A DNA stretch of 64,000 nucleotides, taken from contig NZ_JAJKFQ010000001.1 in NCBI RefSeq assembly GCF_020966635.1, positions 868,001 through 932,000 on the forward strand, in the 5' to 3' direction. The first letter of the stretch is position 1. Each line of letters starts with the position of its first letter. This document shows, one piece after another, positions 44,471 through 53,634 of the stretch. Made by a program: the position numbers and the translations under genes. Source of the DNA: Stieleria sp. JC731 (GTDB taxonomy: Bacteria > Planctomycetota > Planctomycetia > Pirellulales > Pirellulaceae). The notes under the pieces were generated by a model. That model was not told where the DNA came from and made no database searches. It was given only the letters and a program-made list of their open reading frames with translations.

Positions 44471-47400
44471 CCGGCATCTCCGTTGTCCAGTTGGTTCACG
44501 GTCAATTGCTGCGTCGATGCAAAGTTCGCTTCTAACCGTTTCCAAGCGACTTGCTCACTGCGGTTTAGATCTTGCGGATTTACGAGATCACGACGCGCGA
44601 TTTCAAAATGCTTTGCCGCTTCGGGGCGATTCCCAAGATTGAAATGGGCGGTCGCAAGGTGAAAGTGTGCTACGCCGGCGTTGGGTTTCAGTCCCAGGAT
44701 TGCTCGTTCGAGCCAATCGATCGCATCCTGTGATCGATCCGCCTGGATCAGAATCCAGCCCTTCGTATCGAAGAATTCTGCAACCGGACCGGCGGTCTGA
44801 ATCGCACGATCAATAATCTGCAAGGCCCGGTCGAAGCTCTTGTGCTGGTCAGCCAGCATCATGGCAAGGTTGTTGCCGATGATCACATTCTCCGGGAACG
44901 CCGTTGATGCTTTGTCGAGAACCGAAAGGGCTGACGGTTGGTCGTGGCAGTGCGAATACCAGTCCGCCGCTGCCAACATCAGTCGTTCATCGGTTTGGCC
45001 TTCCGAAAGCCCGCTGCGAATGATGTTGTCAAGTTTGGTGAATGTATCCGGTTCTACCTCAACAATAGTTGTGCCTACCATCGCCGCGGTATGAGCACGC
45101 CGAACCGCTGTGGTTGACCAATCAGGGTCAATGACGAGATCAATGGCTTCGGCAAGTCGTCCGTTCCGGGCAAGTGCGATCGCGAGTGCCGCGTTGTCGG
45201 CTGTTGGGCCGGTGGCAAAAGCTTGGTAGTGCTTAATCGCGGCATCGTTTAGACCGACCAGTTCACACGCTTGAGCCATGATGCGGTCGGAGATTGCGTT
45301 TCCGGAAGGATTCGTCTGAGACCGGCGGTTGACTTCATCGATCGCGCGCCGAAGACCAGCCTTCGACTTTAGAAGGCCGATGTATTCCAACCAAACGTGG
45401 TTGTCGTATCCAAGTTCTGCGAACGCACTTCGGTAGCAACTTTCGGCAGAGGAGTAATTCCCATCCGAACGCCAAGCTCTTGCTGCTGCGGTCCACTGAT
45501 CACCCGAAGGTTGAAGCTCTGTCGCACGACGTTCAAACAGTTCTGCCGCTTCGCGAAATCGGCCCAAGCGGACGAGGCTTTGTGCTTCGATGGTTTCCGC
45601 GATCGCACGATGTTCGGCAGAGCTACTATTTGTGCGATCATAGATTTTGATGAGCGACTGGCACTGCCGCGAGGTTTGCAGAGCTTGCTGGAAATCTTGG
45701 TGGTGAATCGCAACCTGTGAAGCAGCCAACATTAATCGAATCCGCATGTGTCGGTCGATCGAGTCAAAAGCGTTCGTTTCGCTTTCGTTGATTTGCCGAA
45801 GCAGATGGTCACATTCTTCAAATCGAGATGACTTGACGAGCGATTCAAGAAGTTTGATTGCGAGATAAGGATTGTGATCGTCGGCGAGACGCCAAGCCCT
45901 AAGGTAGGCCGCGGAGCTTTTCTTCCAGTCGCCCCGATCACCAAGGATTTCACCAAGCATCTCGAACGACTCGAATCGGTTGGGAAGGACTTCGGTTGCC
46001 TTGCGCAGTGTTGTCTCGGCTTGTTCAAGACGCTGTTGTTGGATGAGTTCTTCCGCCGAAGCCAAAAGGACTTGAAATGCGATTTCACTTGGGCATTCGC
46101 TATCGATCGTCAGTGAAGTTAGGTCCATCGCTGACGAAGGGATGTTCGTTTTTTTAGCGAATTGCCAACTGACGAAAGACGAACGAGTTGAATGAAGACG
46201 ATTTGCCGCTATCGGTACGAGCGGTTGCAAATTAGCGAGTAAGGTTTGATCAACCGCTTCGGGGTGGTCGCAATAGTAGGATGCGATTTCAAGGACTAGC
46301 TGATCACGCCAATCGGAACCGTCGCCCAATCCGGCCAGCGTCTGGGCGAACTTGTCAGGTGCGATCGCTGGGTGGTAGAGCGATTGATTTCGTGTTTTTA
46401 GAAACGATTCCAAACAGAGGCGAAGTGATGGCGGATTGCGGTTGTCGATTCGATAAAGTCTTTGAGCCGAACGCATCGCCGATTTTTTTACGCCCAGGTC
46501 CAGCGCCAAGTTCAGGTGGGCTCGTAGTGCTTCGAGGTGGAAGGGTGTCGTTTTCAGAACCGTTTCAAGTTGCGAAAGCACCTGCATCCGTTCGTCCGAC
46601 GTTTGAGCGGAACTTAGCATCGCGAGCGACATGCGAAACTGCGCTTCATGATTGTCAGGCTGAAGACGCAATAGAGTTCGATAGGTTCCAATGGCTTTCG
46701 TCCATTCCTGTTTCGACTCCTGATGAATCGCAGTCGTGATCGATCGCTGTAAGAATCGATTGTTCAGCCTTCGGTAGTTAGCGTTTGCGAAAGCAATGAC
46801 CAACAGCGATGCGATCGGTAAACCGATCAAGCGGAATGCCGGACGCCAGTTTTCACTCCAGTTCAGACGTTGTATTAGCGAACTCTCCGTTTGGCGAGCG
46901 TTGAAATAGTTGGCCGGGTGCTTAAACGCTGATGCGACAGTGGCGATCCAAGACCGAAACACCAGAAACAATATGGCCGAAAGTGGTAGTGTCAGCCAAT
47001 CGCCAGCATCATGAGCGATCGCGGTCCAATACGTTGATTGGAATTGATCCATTACCCATGCCAGAAGTGCGATTCGACATGCGTTGGCAAGGATCGCGGC
47101 CGTGACTGCGGGAAGCAGCAGCGTGGACAGGCCCTTGAGGACGGTTCCTAGTGACCGCTTAAACTTTGATTTCATTCCATGATGGTCATCCGAGCTCCAT
47201 CCGCTGTGGATCGCCATCAGGTAGGCGACCGCGGCTATGGCGATCGTCATTCTCAGTCCACTACACGCTTTTGTGATCGCAACATCGCCACTGGTCAACG
47301 TCAGCGTGTATCCGTTGGTCGAAGCGAAAATCGACAACATGCCGAGGATGTAGCAGCTGCACCAAGAAGAGGCAAACTGCAGCCAAGTATTGAGGACCGT

Positions 47401-47868
47401 TTCGATTTGAAACGGAAGTGGGATCATGAAGACCAAGAAGCCGATCCCCGGCAAACTCCAAATCAAGATACCTCGCCCGGCGAAAAAGCCGATCATCGCC
47501 ACAACGCATAGGGGAATGGTCCAGTGTTGCAGCGCCGGAAGGTAGACATAGTCTCCGACCCAGAGCAGCACATGTGTGAGAGTCAGAACGATGCCGGCGA
47601 GAATTGAAGGCGATTCGACCGGTGGCATCACTGCACGTCGTTTCCAAAGAATCCACAACGCTATGGGGACCACAATGGGGCCATGTGAATAGGTGTCGTC
47701 AAGCTGCCAACGGCTTACCAGGTCCACGATCGCGTGACGATAGGCGAGGCAAGTCAGTACTGCGCAACTGGCAATCAGCCACCAACCGTTCGGCGATACT
47801 GTTTCGCGTTCGGGATGTAATTGACGGTTTTCAGAACGCGTCGGAACGGATACTTCGGCAGTTCGCAC
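44467..47868 (-). CDS. Exosortase (U-type) fused to a long TPR domain
   Basis: A 1133-residue protein. Residues about 30-320 form the eight-helix exosortase domain with DDTYSHGPIVVPIALW near the start and the catalytic set Cys202 (KACSGLRM), Arg265 (ANACRIAL) and His286 (IAHDAGDW). After another transmembrane segment near 360-378, residues about 390-1110 are TPR-like helices (AIGTYRTLLRLQPDNHEAQF and on). Exosortases cleave PEP-CTERM tails at the membrane. Most are 250-500 residues, so the TPR part is a large addition, placed in the periplasm if the last helix exits that way. The start is GTG; no Shine-Dalgarno is visible. Confidence 0.92.
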   Translation of the reverse strand: MRTAEVSVPTRSENRQLHPERETVSPNGWWLIASCAVLTCLAYRHAIVDLVSRWQLDDTYSHGPIVVPIALWILWKRRAVMPPVESPSILAGIVLTLTHVLLWVGDYVYLPALQHWTIPLCVVAMIGFFAGRGILIWSLPGIGFLVFMIPLPFQIETVLNTWLQFASSWCSCYILGMLSIFASTNGYTLTLTSGDVAITKACSGLRMTIAIAAVAYLMAIHSGWSSDDHHGMKSKFKRSLGTVLKGLSTLLLPAVTAAILANACRIALLAWVMDQFQSTYWTAIAHDAGDWLTLPLSAILFLVFRSWIATVASAFKHPANYFNARQTESSLIQRLNWSENWRPAFRLIGLPIASLLVIAFANANYRRLNNRFLQRSITTAIHQESKQEWTKAIGTYRTLLRLQPDNHEAQFRMSLAMLSSAQTSDERMQVLSQLETVLKTTPFHLEALRAHLNLALDLGVKKSAMRSAQRLYRIDNRNPPSLRLCLESFLKTRNQSLYHPAIAPDKFAQTLAGLGDGSDWRDQLVLEIASYYCDHPEAVDQTLLANLQPLVPIAANRLHSTRSSFVSWQFAKKTNIPSSAMDLTSLTIDSECPSEIAFQVLLASAEELIQQQRLEQAETTLRKATEVLPNRFESFEMLGEILGDRGDWKKSSAAYLRAWRLADDHNPYLAIKLLESLVKSSRFEECDHLLRQINESETNAFDSIDRHMRIRLMLAASQVAIHHQDFQQALQTSRQCQSLIKIYDRTNSSSAEHRAIAETIEAQSLVRLGRFREAAELFERRATELQPSGDQWTAAARAWRSDGNYSSAESCYRSAFAELGYDNHVWLEYIGLLKSKAGLRRAIDEVNRRSQTNPSGNAISDRIMAQACELVGLNDAAIKHYQAFATGPTADNAALAIALARNGRLAEAIDLVIDPDWSTTAVRRAHTAAMVGTTIVEVEPDTFTKLDNIIRSGLSEGQTDERLMLAAADWYSHCHDQPSALSVLDKASTAFPENVIIGNNLAMMLADQHKSFDRALQIIDRAIQTAGPVAEFFDTKGWILIQADRSQDAIDWLERAILGLKPNAGVAHFHLATAHFNLGNRPEAAKHFEIARRDLVNPQDLNRSEQVAWKRLEANFASTQQLTVNQLDNGDAG

Positions 47869-48284
47869 GTGAAAGCTTTGAAAGACGCGAATGGAGCATT
47901 TGCAAGGTCCATTCCCTCATCGGCGACCGGAAGTAACAGTTGCCATCATATCGACTTCGCACCTTAGATCGCGACGATTCGCTAGAGCTGTCGTTTGTGG
48001 TGGGTTTGGAAAACGAAGATCGCATCGCCTAAATGCTTCAAAGGGTGAGGGAGTTCCCTCATCCGTTGTTATCAAAACGGATCGTCTTACGGACCGTGAA
48101 ACACGATCGATGTGCAAAAACACGGTGGTTTAGGGACCTCCGACGGCAATGTTTCGCCGCAACGTTGCTCGTATAGCTTCACTCGCTTTCTTCAAATGTC
48201 GCTTTTCACCCTCGTCTCAGAATCGATATACGGGTTGTGTCCTCAACTAGAGCTTTGACCAGACCGACTGTGAAACAGATCACT
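47869..48284. other. Divergent intergenic region, exosortase / EPS locus
   Basis: 416 nt holding the promoters of both modules. A compact dyad at 48043-48064 (10-bp arms GGGTGAGGGA/TCCCTCATCC with one G-T pair, 2-nt centre) is a candidate operator. No gene is supported. Confidence 0.4.
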
Positions 48285-48686
48285 ATGAAACATCAATTCA
48301 CAACACGCCAAAGAGCGATATGCGTCATCATCATGGGGCTAGCAACGCTCGTGCACTTTGAATTGGCTTCAGCACAAATGCCACGTCGCTCAGTCGGTCA
48401 GTCGAATCAATTTCGCAGCTCGCCTTATCAGCAACGCATCTCCCCGTACTTGGATCTACTACGTGCCGACGATAGTGCGCTAAGTCCCTATCACTCGTTT
48501 GTTCAACCGCGCCAACAGATGCGTCAAAGTTTGCTTTTTCAAGCGGCGCAGATTCATCGGCTAGGCCAAGCGGCACCTACCGGTTGGTCGAATCCATCTG
48601 GACAAGGGCGTCTACCCACGGGGCACGGGGCGACGTTCAACAATCATATGCACTATTACAGGTTTCCAACCAACAGTTCGCGTTAA
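48285..48686 (+). CDS. Small secreted planctomycete protein at EPS locus
   Basis: A 133-residue protein with a signal peptide (MKHQFTTRQRAICVIIMGLA, cut near ASA-QM) and a mature part rich in Gln, Ser and Tyr. It carries ISPYLDLLRADDSALSPYHS and a C-terminal FNNHMHYYRF. The SPYLxLL start and aromatic HxHYY end recall small secreted proteins of Pirellulaceae, but no function is known. It is 66 nt upstream of the Wza-like gene, so it probably opens the EPS operon. Confidence 0.6.
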   Translation: MKHQFTTRQRAICVIIMGLATLVHFELASAQMPRRSVGQSNQFRSSPYQQRISPYLDLLRADDSALSPYHSFVQPRQQMRQSLLFQAAQIHRLGQAAPTGWSNPSGQGRLPTGHGATFNNHMHYYRFPTNSSR

Positions 48687-48752
48687 CTCGCTATGCCGAC
48701 GAAGCACGCCTATTTAGACAACTTGAAACGACTTGTTACACCACAGATTTAA

Positions 48753-49853
48753 GTGAATCGTTTAGCTCCACCCCTTCGCTACTTACGGATGTTGCTGCTG
48801 ATGGCATGCGCATTGGGTAGCGTCGGGTGCCAACTGGTCCGGCATGACCAGAAACCATCCTTGACGTTGTTTGCTCCGAATAAAGATGCCAACTGTGACA
48901 TCCTGTTTGCCGAACAAGTATTGCCCCGCGAATTGGATAAGGTGGTTACACCGATGTATCGCATCGAGCCACCGGACATTCTATCGATTGATGTGCAGCA
49001 GCACGTTGCACCTGAGCGGCATTCGCTGCAACCCGGGGACGTTGTTTCACTGAACGTTTCGGGGACCTTTCCCGAGGAACCGATTCGTGGCGAATACCAG
49101 GTCGAACTTGGCGGCGCAATCTCGTTGGGGTTCAGCTACGGATCGGTTGAAGTTGTTGGGCAAAGTGTTGATCAAGCGATCGCTTTGATCGAGATGCATC
49201 TAAAGCAACAGCTTCGCGAACCGATCGTTTCGTTGACGCTGCTTGGAGTTTCCGGGACACAGCGGATCACCGGCGATCACCTCGTCGGACCAGACGGTTC
49301 GGTGACATTAGGCCAGTACGGATCCGTTCGCTTGGCCGGTATGACGCTTGAGGAAGCCAGGATTGCGATCGCCGAAAAACTGTCTGAGGAATTTGTCGAT
49401 CCGAAAGTGTCCGTATCCGTTTATGCGTACAACAGTAAAGCGATCTACATCATTACCCAAGGCGGTGGGCTGGGTGACAACCTGGTACGACTTCCATTCA
49501 CCGGGAATGAGACGGTGATCGACGCGCTAAGCCAGATCAATGGTCTGAGCTACGTATCCTCCAGTCGGATGTGGGTGGCGCGACCGAATCGGGATCCAGG
49601 AAGCGACCTACTGCTTCCGGTCGACTGGGAAGGTATTACACAACGAGCAGACGTCAGCACGAATTATCAACTTTTGCCAGGTGACAGAGTTTTTGTTGCT
49701 CACAGCAAACTGGTCGCGTTTGATTCCGCCATTGCAAAGCTAACGTCCCCGTTGGAACGGGTGCTCGGCTTTACATTGCTAGGCACCGGGACGGCGTCTC
49801 GGTTGTCTGGGAAAGTGCTTGAAAAAACGAACGGCGCGGGGTTTAGCCGTTAG
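48753..49853 (+). CDS. Polysaccharide export lipoprotein (Wza-like)
   Basis: A 366-residue outer-membrane-type lipoprotein: lipobox ALGSVGC (Cys about 26), then the polysaccharide biosynthesis/export domain starting YRIEPPDILSIDV. The sequence continues with LQPGDVVSLNVSGTFPEEPI, DGSVTLGQYGSVRLAGMTLE and SLBB-like VSVYAYNSKAIYIITQGGG. A second pair NYQLLPGDRVFV ends it. It forms the export channel for EPS. The GTG at 48753 is preferred because it supplies the basic N-region (NRL..LRYLR); ATG 48789 would lack it. Confidence 0.9.
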   Translation: MNRLAPPLRYLRMLLLMACALGSVGCQLVRHDQKPSLTLFAPNKDANCDILFAEQVLPRELDKVVTPMYRIEPPDILSIDVQQHVAPERHSLQPGDVVSLNVSGTFPEEPIRGEYQVELGGAISLGFSYGSVEVVGQSVDQAIALIEMHLKQQLREPIVSLTLLGVSGTQRITGDHLVGPDGSVTLGQYGSVRLAGMTLEEARIAIAEKLSEEFVDPKVSVSVYAYNSKAIYIITQGGGLGDNLVRLPFTGNETVIDALSQINGLSYVSSSRMWVARPNRDPGSDLLLPVDWEGITQRADVSTNYQLLPGDRVFVAHSKLVAFDSAIAKLTSPLERVLGFTLLGTGTASRLSGKVLEKTNGAGFSR

Positions 49854-49866
49854 GGCACTCACTGAT

Positions 49867-50379
49867 ATGCATCATCGAAAAAAACAACTTGATTCGCTCT
49901 CTTGCAGCATCTTGGCGGCATGCTGTTTGTTCTTGTGCGGTGGGTGTCAACTGCCTGGGATATCGGGTCTGGGCAGGGCATCGTGTTCAGACGGTGTCTC
50001 TTGTGATGCCGTCGCGATCAATGCCGGTTTCCAACAGACGAACTGGACGGTCCTTGATCCGTGCGACGAACCGATGATGTCGATCGAGTACGGGGTGTCA
50101 GACGAGATCATCTACGAACCGGTCGAACAGGAAACGGTTCCGATCGTTCAGCAAACCTCGTACCTGATGTCCGATGAGGTCAGCGAGTATCACGAGTTCA
50201 TGGTTTGGGACACATCCACCGTTGGCGATGTTCAACCGAGTGGGGCGATCGAAAGTCATCCGAGCAAAGCGAAGTCAAGCCGTCGGCGGTATATGCGTCC
50301 TAAACCAGAGCTGCAATACGAAGAAAACGAAGGACTGCTATTTCGGGGAAAAGTTTTGCAACCGGTCAAGATCGACTAG
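49867..50379 (+). CDS. Lipoprotein of unknown function in EPS operon
   Basis: A 170-residue protein with a lipoprotein signal (SILAACCLFLCGGC) and an acidic, Tyr/Glu-rich mature part (IEYGVSDEIIYEPVEQETVP) ending in basic RRRYMRPKP and LLFRGKVLQPVKID. No domain was recognised. It begins 13 nt after the Wza-like stop, so it is co-expressed; perhaps an accessory of the export channel. Confidence 0.65.
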   Translation: MHHRKKQLDSLSCSILAACCLFLCGGCQLPGISGLGRASCSDGVSCDAVAINAGFQQTNWTVLDPCDEPMMSIEYGVSDEIIYEPVEQETVPIVQQTSYLMSDEVSEYHEFMVWDTSTVGDVQPSGAIESHPSKAKSSRRRYMRPKPELQYEENEGLLFRGKVLQPVKID

Positions 50380-50576
50380 CAACCTGTTGATGTTCCATTG
50401 TCGTCTTTCATTGAGTGAAAGTAGCGTTCTTTGCCGCTGGCTTTGCGGAGTAGAAGGCGACTTTGGAAGAGTGCAAACCTGAGTGTTATCAGGTCGTTAG
50501 CGGATTCGGGGCAGCTTCGAGTTGTCTCGTTGTAAACACAATTTTTTCAATCAGATAACGGATTCATGCCAACGAA

Positions 50577-52001
50577 GTGACGGATCACATGGCAACAGCA
50601 ATCTACCCCCACGCCAATAAACCTGTTGTTCGGAGGCACGATCTTGATATCGTGGACCGACATGGGTTGGGGTTTGCGCTGCTGCTAGCGACAACGGCTA
50701 CTTTGTTCGTCAGACCGGCGGACCTTGTTCCGGCATTCAAAGATTGGCCGATTTACCAAGTCTTGATCTTGGGGTGTGCTGCACTGTCAGTCAGAGCCTG
50801 TAGTCGGCAACTTAGCAACGTCAGTCTGGTCAATCGTCCTGATACGGTATCGCTACTTGTTCTGTTGGTTGCTGTCGGAGTTTCTCATTTGGCCCACGGT
50901 TTCATTTGGGCTGCGAGGGCTTCAATGTTTGAAGCCGGAAAACTGATCGTTCTCTACGTGCTGATTTCCGCTCTGGTCAACACACCTCGACGTTTAGCTT
51001 TCTTTATCAAGTGGTTGGCAATCGCGATCTCCTTCATGGCGACACTCGCGCTGCTCGATAACTTTTCCATCCTATCGATTGCGGCGTTCGAAGCGATCGA
51101 AGACCGAGGGATCATTAACGATGGGGCAACCGGACCCGTCGAGCGAATTCGTGGGACTGGGATCTTTCAAGACCCCAATGACTTTGGGCTGATCCTAGTC
51201 ACCGGACTGGCGCTCTGTTCGTCGTTCTTGACCAAGCCAGGCTTAGGAATTCTACGATATCTGTGGCTAGTACCTATCGGAGTTCTTATCTCGGCACTTG
51301 CGCTGACGCACTCACGCGGTGCGTTGTTGTCATTGCTGTGTGCGATATCGATGGCGTTGTGCTATTTCCATGGCAAGAAAGCTATTTTCTTGATCGCTCC
51401 AATCGTTCCCATCATGGCGTTGGTGTTTTCACACCGCATGGCTGACTACAACGCGATCAACCATGGAACCGGTCAGGAACGGATTCAGATTTGGTCAGAC
51501 AGTTTGAACGTCTGGCGGCAGTACCCGTTGTTCGGATTAGGGGAAGGTCTGATCGTCGATGAAATTGGCATCGTGACGCATAACTCGTTCTTGCATTGCT
51601 ATGCGGAACTGGGATTCTTTGGCGGGACTGCTTTCTTGGCGTGCTTCTTGGTCGTCGGGCTAAACCTTTGGTCAGGAAGGCGAATCGAATCGCAAAGCAA
51701 CAAGGTTTCCGCCGAAGCATCGCGGGAAGTAAAAGAGCATCGCCGAATTTGTGGATTTGTATTCGCGGCGTTGATGGGATGTACCGCATCAATGCTCACG
51801 ATTTCTCGGCAGTTTGTAGCGCCCACCTATTTGATCTTGGGGTTGGCATCAGCCGCAAATACGTTGCCGCTGGAATCCGCTTTGTTGGATCGCGCACGCC
51901 ATCTAAAACTCAATAACCGTTTTGTGGTGTTGTCAACGATCACCAGCATCGGTGCGTTGTTGACGTTTTATGTCGTTGTTCGTTTGTTTGTACGGTGGTA
52001 G
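50577..52001 (+). CDS. O-antigen ligase / Wzy-polymerase-like membrane protein
   Basis: A 474-residue protein with 10-12 hydrophobic segments. The conserved O-antigen ligase pattern is visible: GTGIFQDPNDFGLILVTGLA, LTHSRGALLSLLCAISMALC, and after the large loop PLFGLGEGLIVDEIGIVTHN then SFLHCYAELG. It polymerises or ligates repeat units on the periplasmic side. The start may be GTG 50577 or ATG 50589. It is followed by the flippase, whose likely start is 17 nt after this stop. Confidence 0.88.
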   Translation: MTDHMATAIYPHANKPVVRRHDLDIVDRHGLGFALLLATTATLFVRPADLVPAFKDWPIYQVLILGCAALSVRACSRQLSNVSLVNRPDTVSLLVLLVAVGVSHLAHGFIWAARASMFEAGKLIVLYVLISALVNTPRRLAFFIKWLAIAISFMATLALLDNFSILSIAAFEAIEDRGIINDGATGPVERIRGTGIFQDPNDFGLILVTGLALCSSFLTKPGLGILRYLWLVPIGVLISALALTHSRGALLSLLCAISMALCYFHGKKAIFLIAPIVPIMALVFSHRMADYNAINHGTGQERIQIWSDSLNVWRQYPLFGLGEGLIVDEIGIVTHNSFLHCYAELGFFGGTAFLACFLVVGLNLWSGRRIESQSNKVSAEASREVKEHRRICGFVFAALMGCTASMLTISRQFVAPTYLILGLASAANTLPLESALLDRARHLKLNNRFVVLSTITSIGALLTFYVVVRLFVRW

Positions 52002-52018
52002 GCAATCGAGACATCGGC

Positions 52019-53581
52019 ATGAGTAACTTTCGGGTCCTTTCACGAAACGTCGCGAGTCATTCGATGGCATTTGCCATCGGAGTCTTGATCACGTTTTTCC
52101 TGACGCCCTATGTGCTCCATCAAATTGGTGATGAGCGATACGGTGCGTGGGCAATCATCTTGAGTCTGACTGGTTACTACGGTTTGCTTGATCTGGGGCT
52201 GCGTGCAGGGATTACCCAGTATGTAACGCGACACTATTGCAAAGGCGATATTGGGCGGATGAACCAGGCCGCCAGCAGTGGTTTGGTGCTTCACCTCGGA
52301 TGCGCAGTTGTGATTCTTTTGGTCACGTTCGTCAGCGCATCGGTCGCACCAGCATTGGGGATTTTTACGCCGGATGTAAAGTCGGATGCCCGCTGGTGTA
52401 TCTTGATTTTGGGCACATCCACAGCGGTTCAACTGGTGTTGTTCCCGTTCTCGGTTGTGCTAACGGCTCAGCAGAGATTCGATCTGACCACTGCGGTGAG
52501 CGTTACTTGCCGTGTGCTGTCAGCCATTGTGACGTACGTGATGTTGCGGTTGGGATGGGGATTAATTGGGCTTTGCATTGCCAACGCGGCCAGCGCGGCG
52601 ATTGAGTACAGCATCCGAGTTTGGATCGCATTCCGTGTCATGCCGGACCAGCGGATCTCTTTGACGCGAGCAACGCGAGAAGGCTTTCGTGAATGCCTCG
52701 GTTTTGGCATTTGGAGTTCGGTATTGGCGGTCATGCACTTAGTGTTGAACTTTTCCGACGCGCTTGTGATTGGATTCTTGATGCCGCTTTCGGCGATCGC
52801 CTTTTTCGCATTGGCAAACAATTTGACGAAGTACTTCGGCAGCATTTTTGTCACGATCAGCCAAGTGTTTTATCCGGCGGCGACGGATCTCGATGCGAAC
52901 GACAACTTGTATGGTCTGAGAAAGCTTTACCTAACTGGGACACGCCTCGTATGGTTGTTTGGTATTAGCGGTGCCGCAATCGCTGGGCTTTGGGCGGATG
53001 ACTTTTTTCGCCTATGGGTTGGCGACAAATACGTTAATCCGGACAAGTTTCATGCCGTCCCATTGTTGTTTCGCGTGTTGCTTGCTGGGGCCATTTTTGG
53101 TGCCGCAGCAGGGATCGGTTCAAAAGTGTTGTTAGGACGGCGTCGCGTTCGGACTTTGACAGGTTTGTTTGCGCTGGAAGGCATTTTGAATCTTACGATC
53201 AGTTTTGGGCTGATTCCATTTTACGGCTTATTGGGAGCTGCCATCGGAACGACGGTTCCGGCAGTGCTATGCCGTGGGGTGGTGCATCCCTGGCTTGTCT
53301 GTTCGGGATTGGGGATACGGTTGCGAGAGTATTTCAAAGAGGTCGTTCAGCCTGTTGTGTTCGTCGCGGTCTTGGTGTTTCCAATGGCAGCCGTTTTGCA
53401 TCGCCTGACTCCACAGCAATCTTGGTTGCAACTCACAGGGGAGGGATTCCTTGCCGGAGCGATCGCATGCGTATTGATCAGTGTGGTGGGGCTGAGTGAA
53501 TCAGATCGCCAGAAATATCTTTTCCCCACGCTGCGACGACTCGCAAGGTTCCCAGAACCAACCACAGCTAAACAGTCCTAG
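52019..53581 (+). CDS. Wzx-like polysaccharide flippase (MOP superfamily)
   Basis: A 520-residue protein with about 12-14 hydrophobic segments. The N-terminus is typical: FRVLSRNVASHSMAFAIGVL and GDERYGAWAIILSLTGYYGL then LDLGLRAGITQYV. It flips lipid-linked oligosaccharides across the inner membrane before polymerisation. The ATG 52019 is preferred to the GTG at 51995, which lies inside the upstream gene. Confidence 0.9.
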   Translation: MSNFRVLSRNVASHSMAFAIGVLITFFLTPYVLHQIGDERYGAWAIILSLTGYYGLLDLGLRAGITQYVTRHYCKGDIGRMNQAASSGLVLHLGCAVVILLVTFVSASVAPALGIFTPDVKSDARWCILILGTSTAVQLVLFPFSVVLTAQQRFDLTTAVSVTCRVLSAIVTYVMLRLGWGLIGLCIANAASAAIEYSIRVWIAFRVMPDQRISLTRATREGFRECLGFGIWSSVLAVMHLVLNFSDALVIGFLMPLSAIAFFALANNLTKYFGSIFVTISQVFYPAATDLDANDNLYGLRKLYLTGTRLVWLFGISGAAIAGLWADDFFRLWVGDKYVNPDKFHAVPLLFRVLLAGAIFGAAAGIGSKVLLGRRRVRTLTGLFALEGILNLTISFGLIPFYGLLGAAIGTTVPAVLCRGVVHPWLVCSGLGIRLREYFKEVVQPVVFVAVLVFPMAAVLHRLTPQQSWLQLTGEGFLAGAIACVLISVVGLSESDRQKYLFPTLRRLARFPEPTTAKQS

Positions 53582-53634
53582 ATTTCTTTCCCGCACCATA
53601 CATTCCATCCAATCTTCACCATCGATCAACGGTT

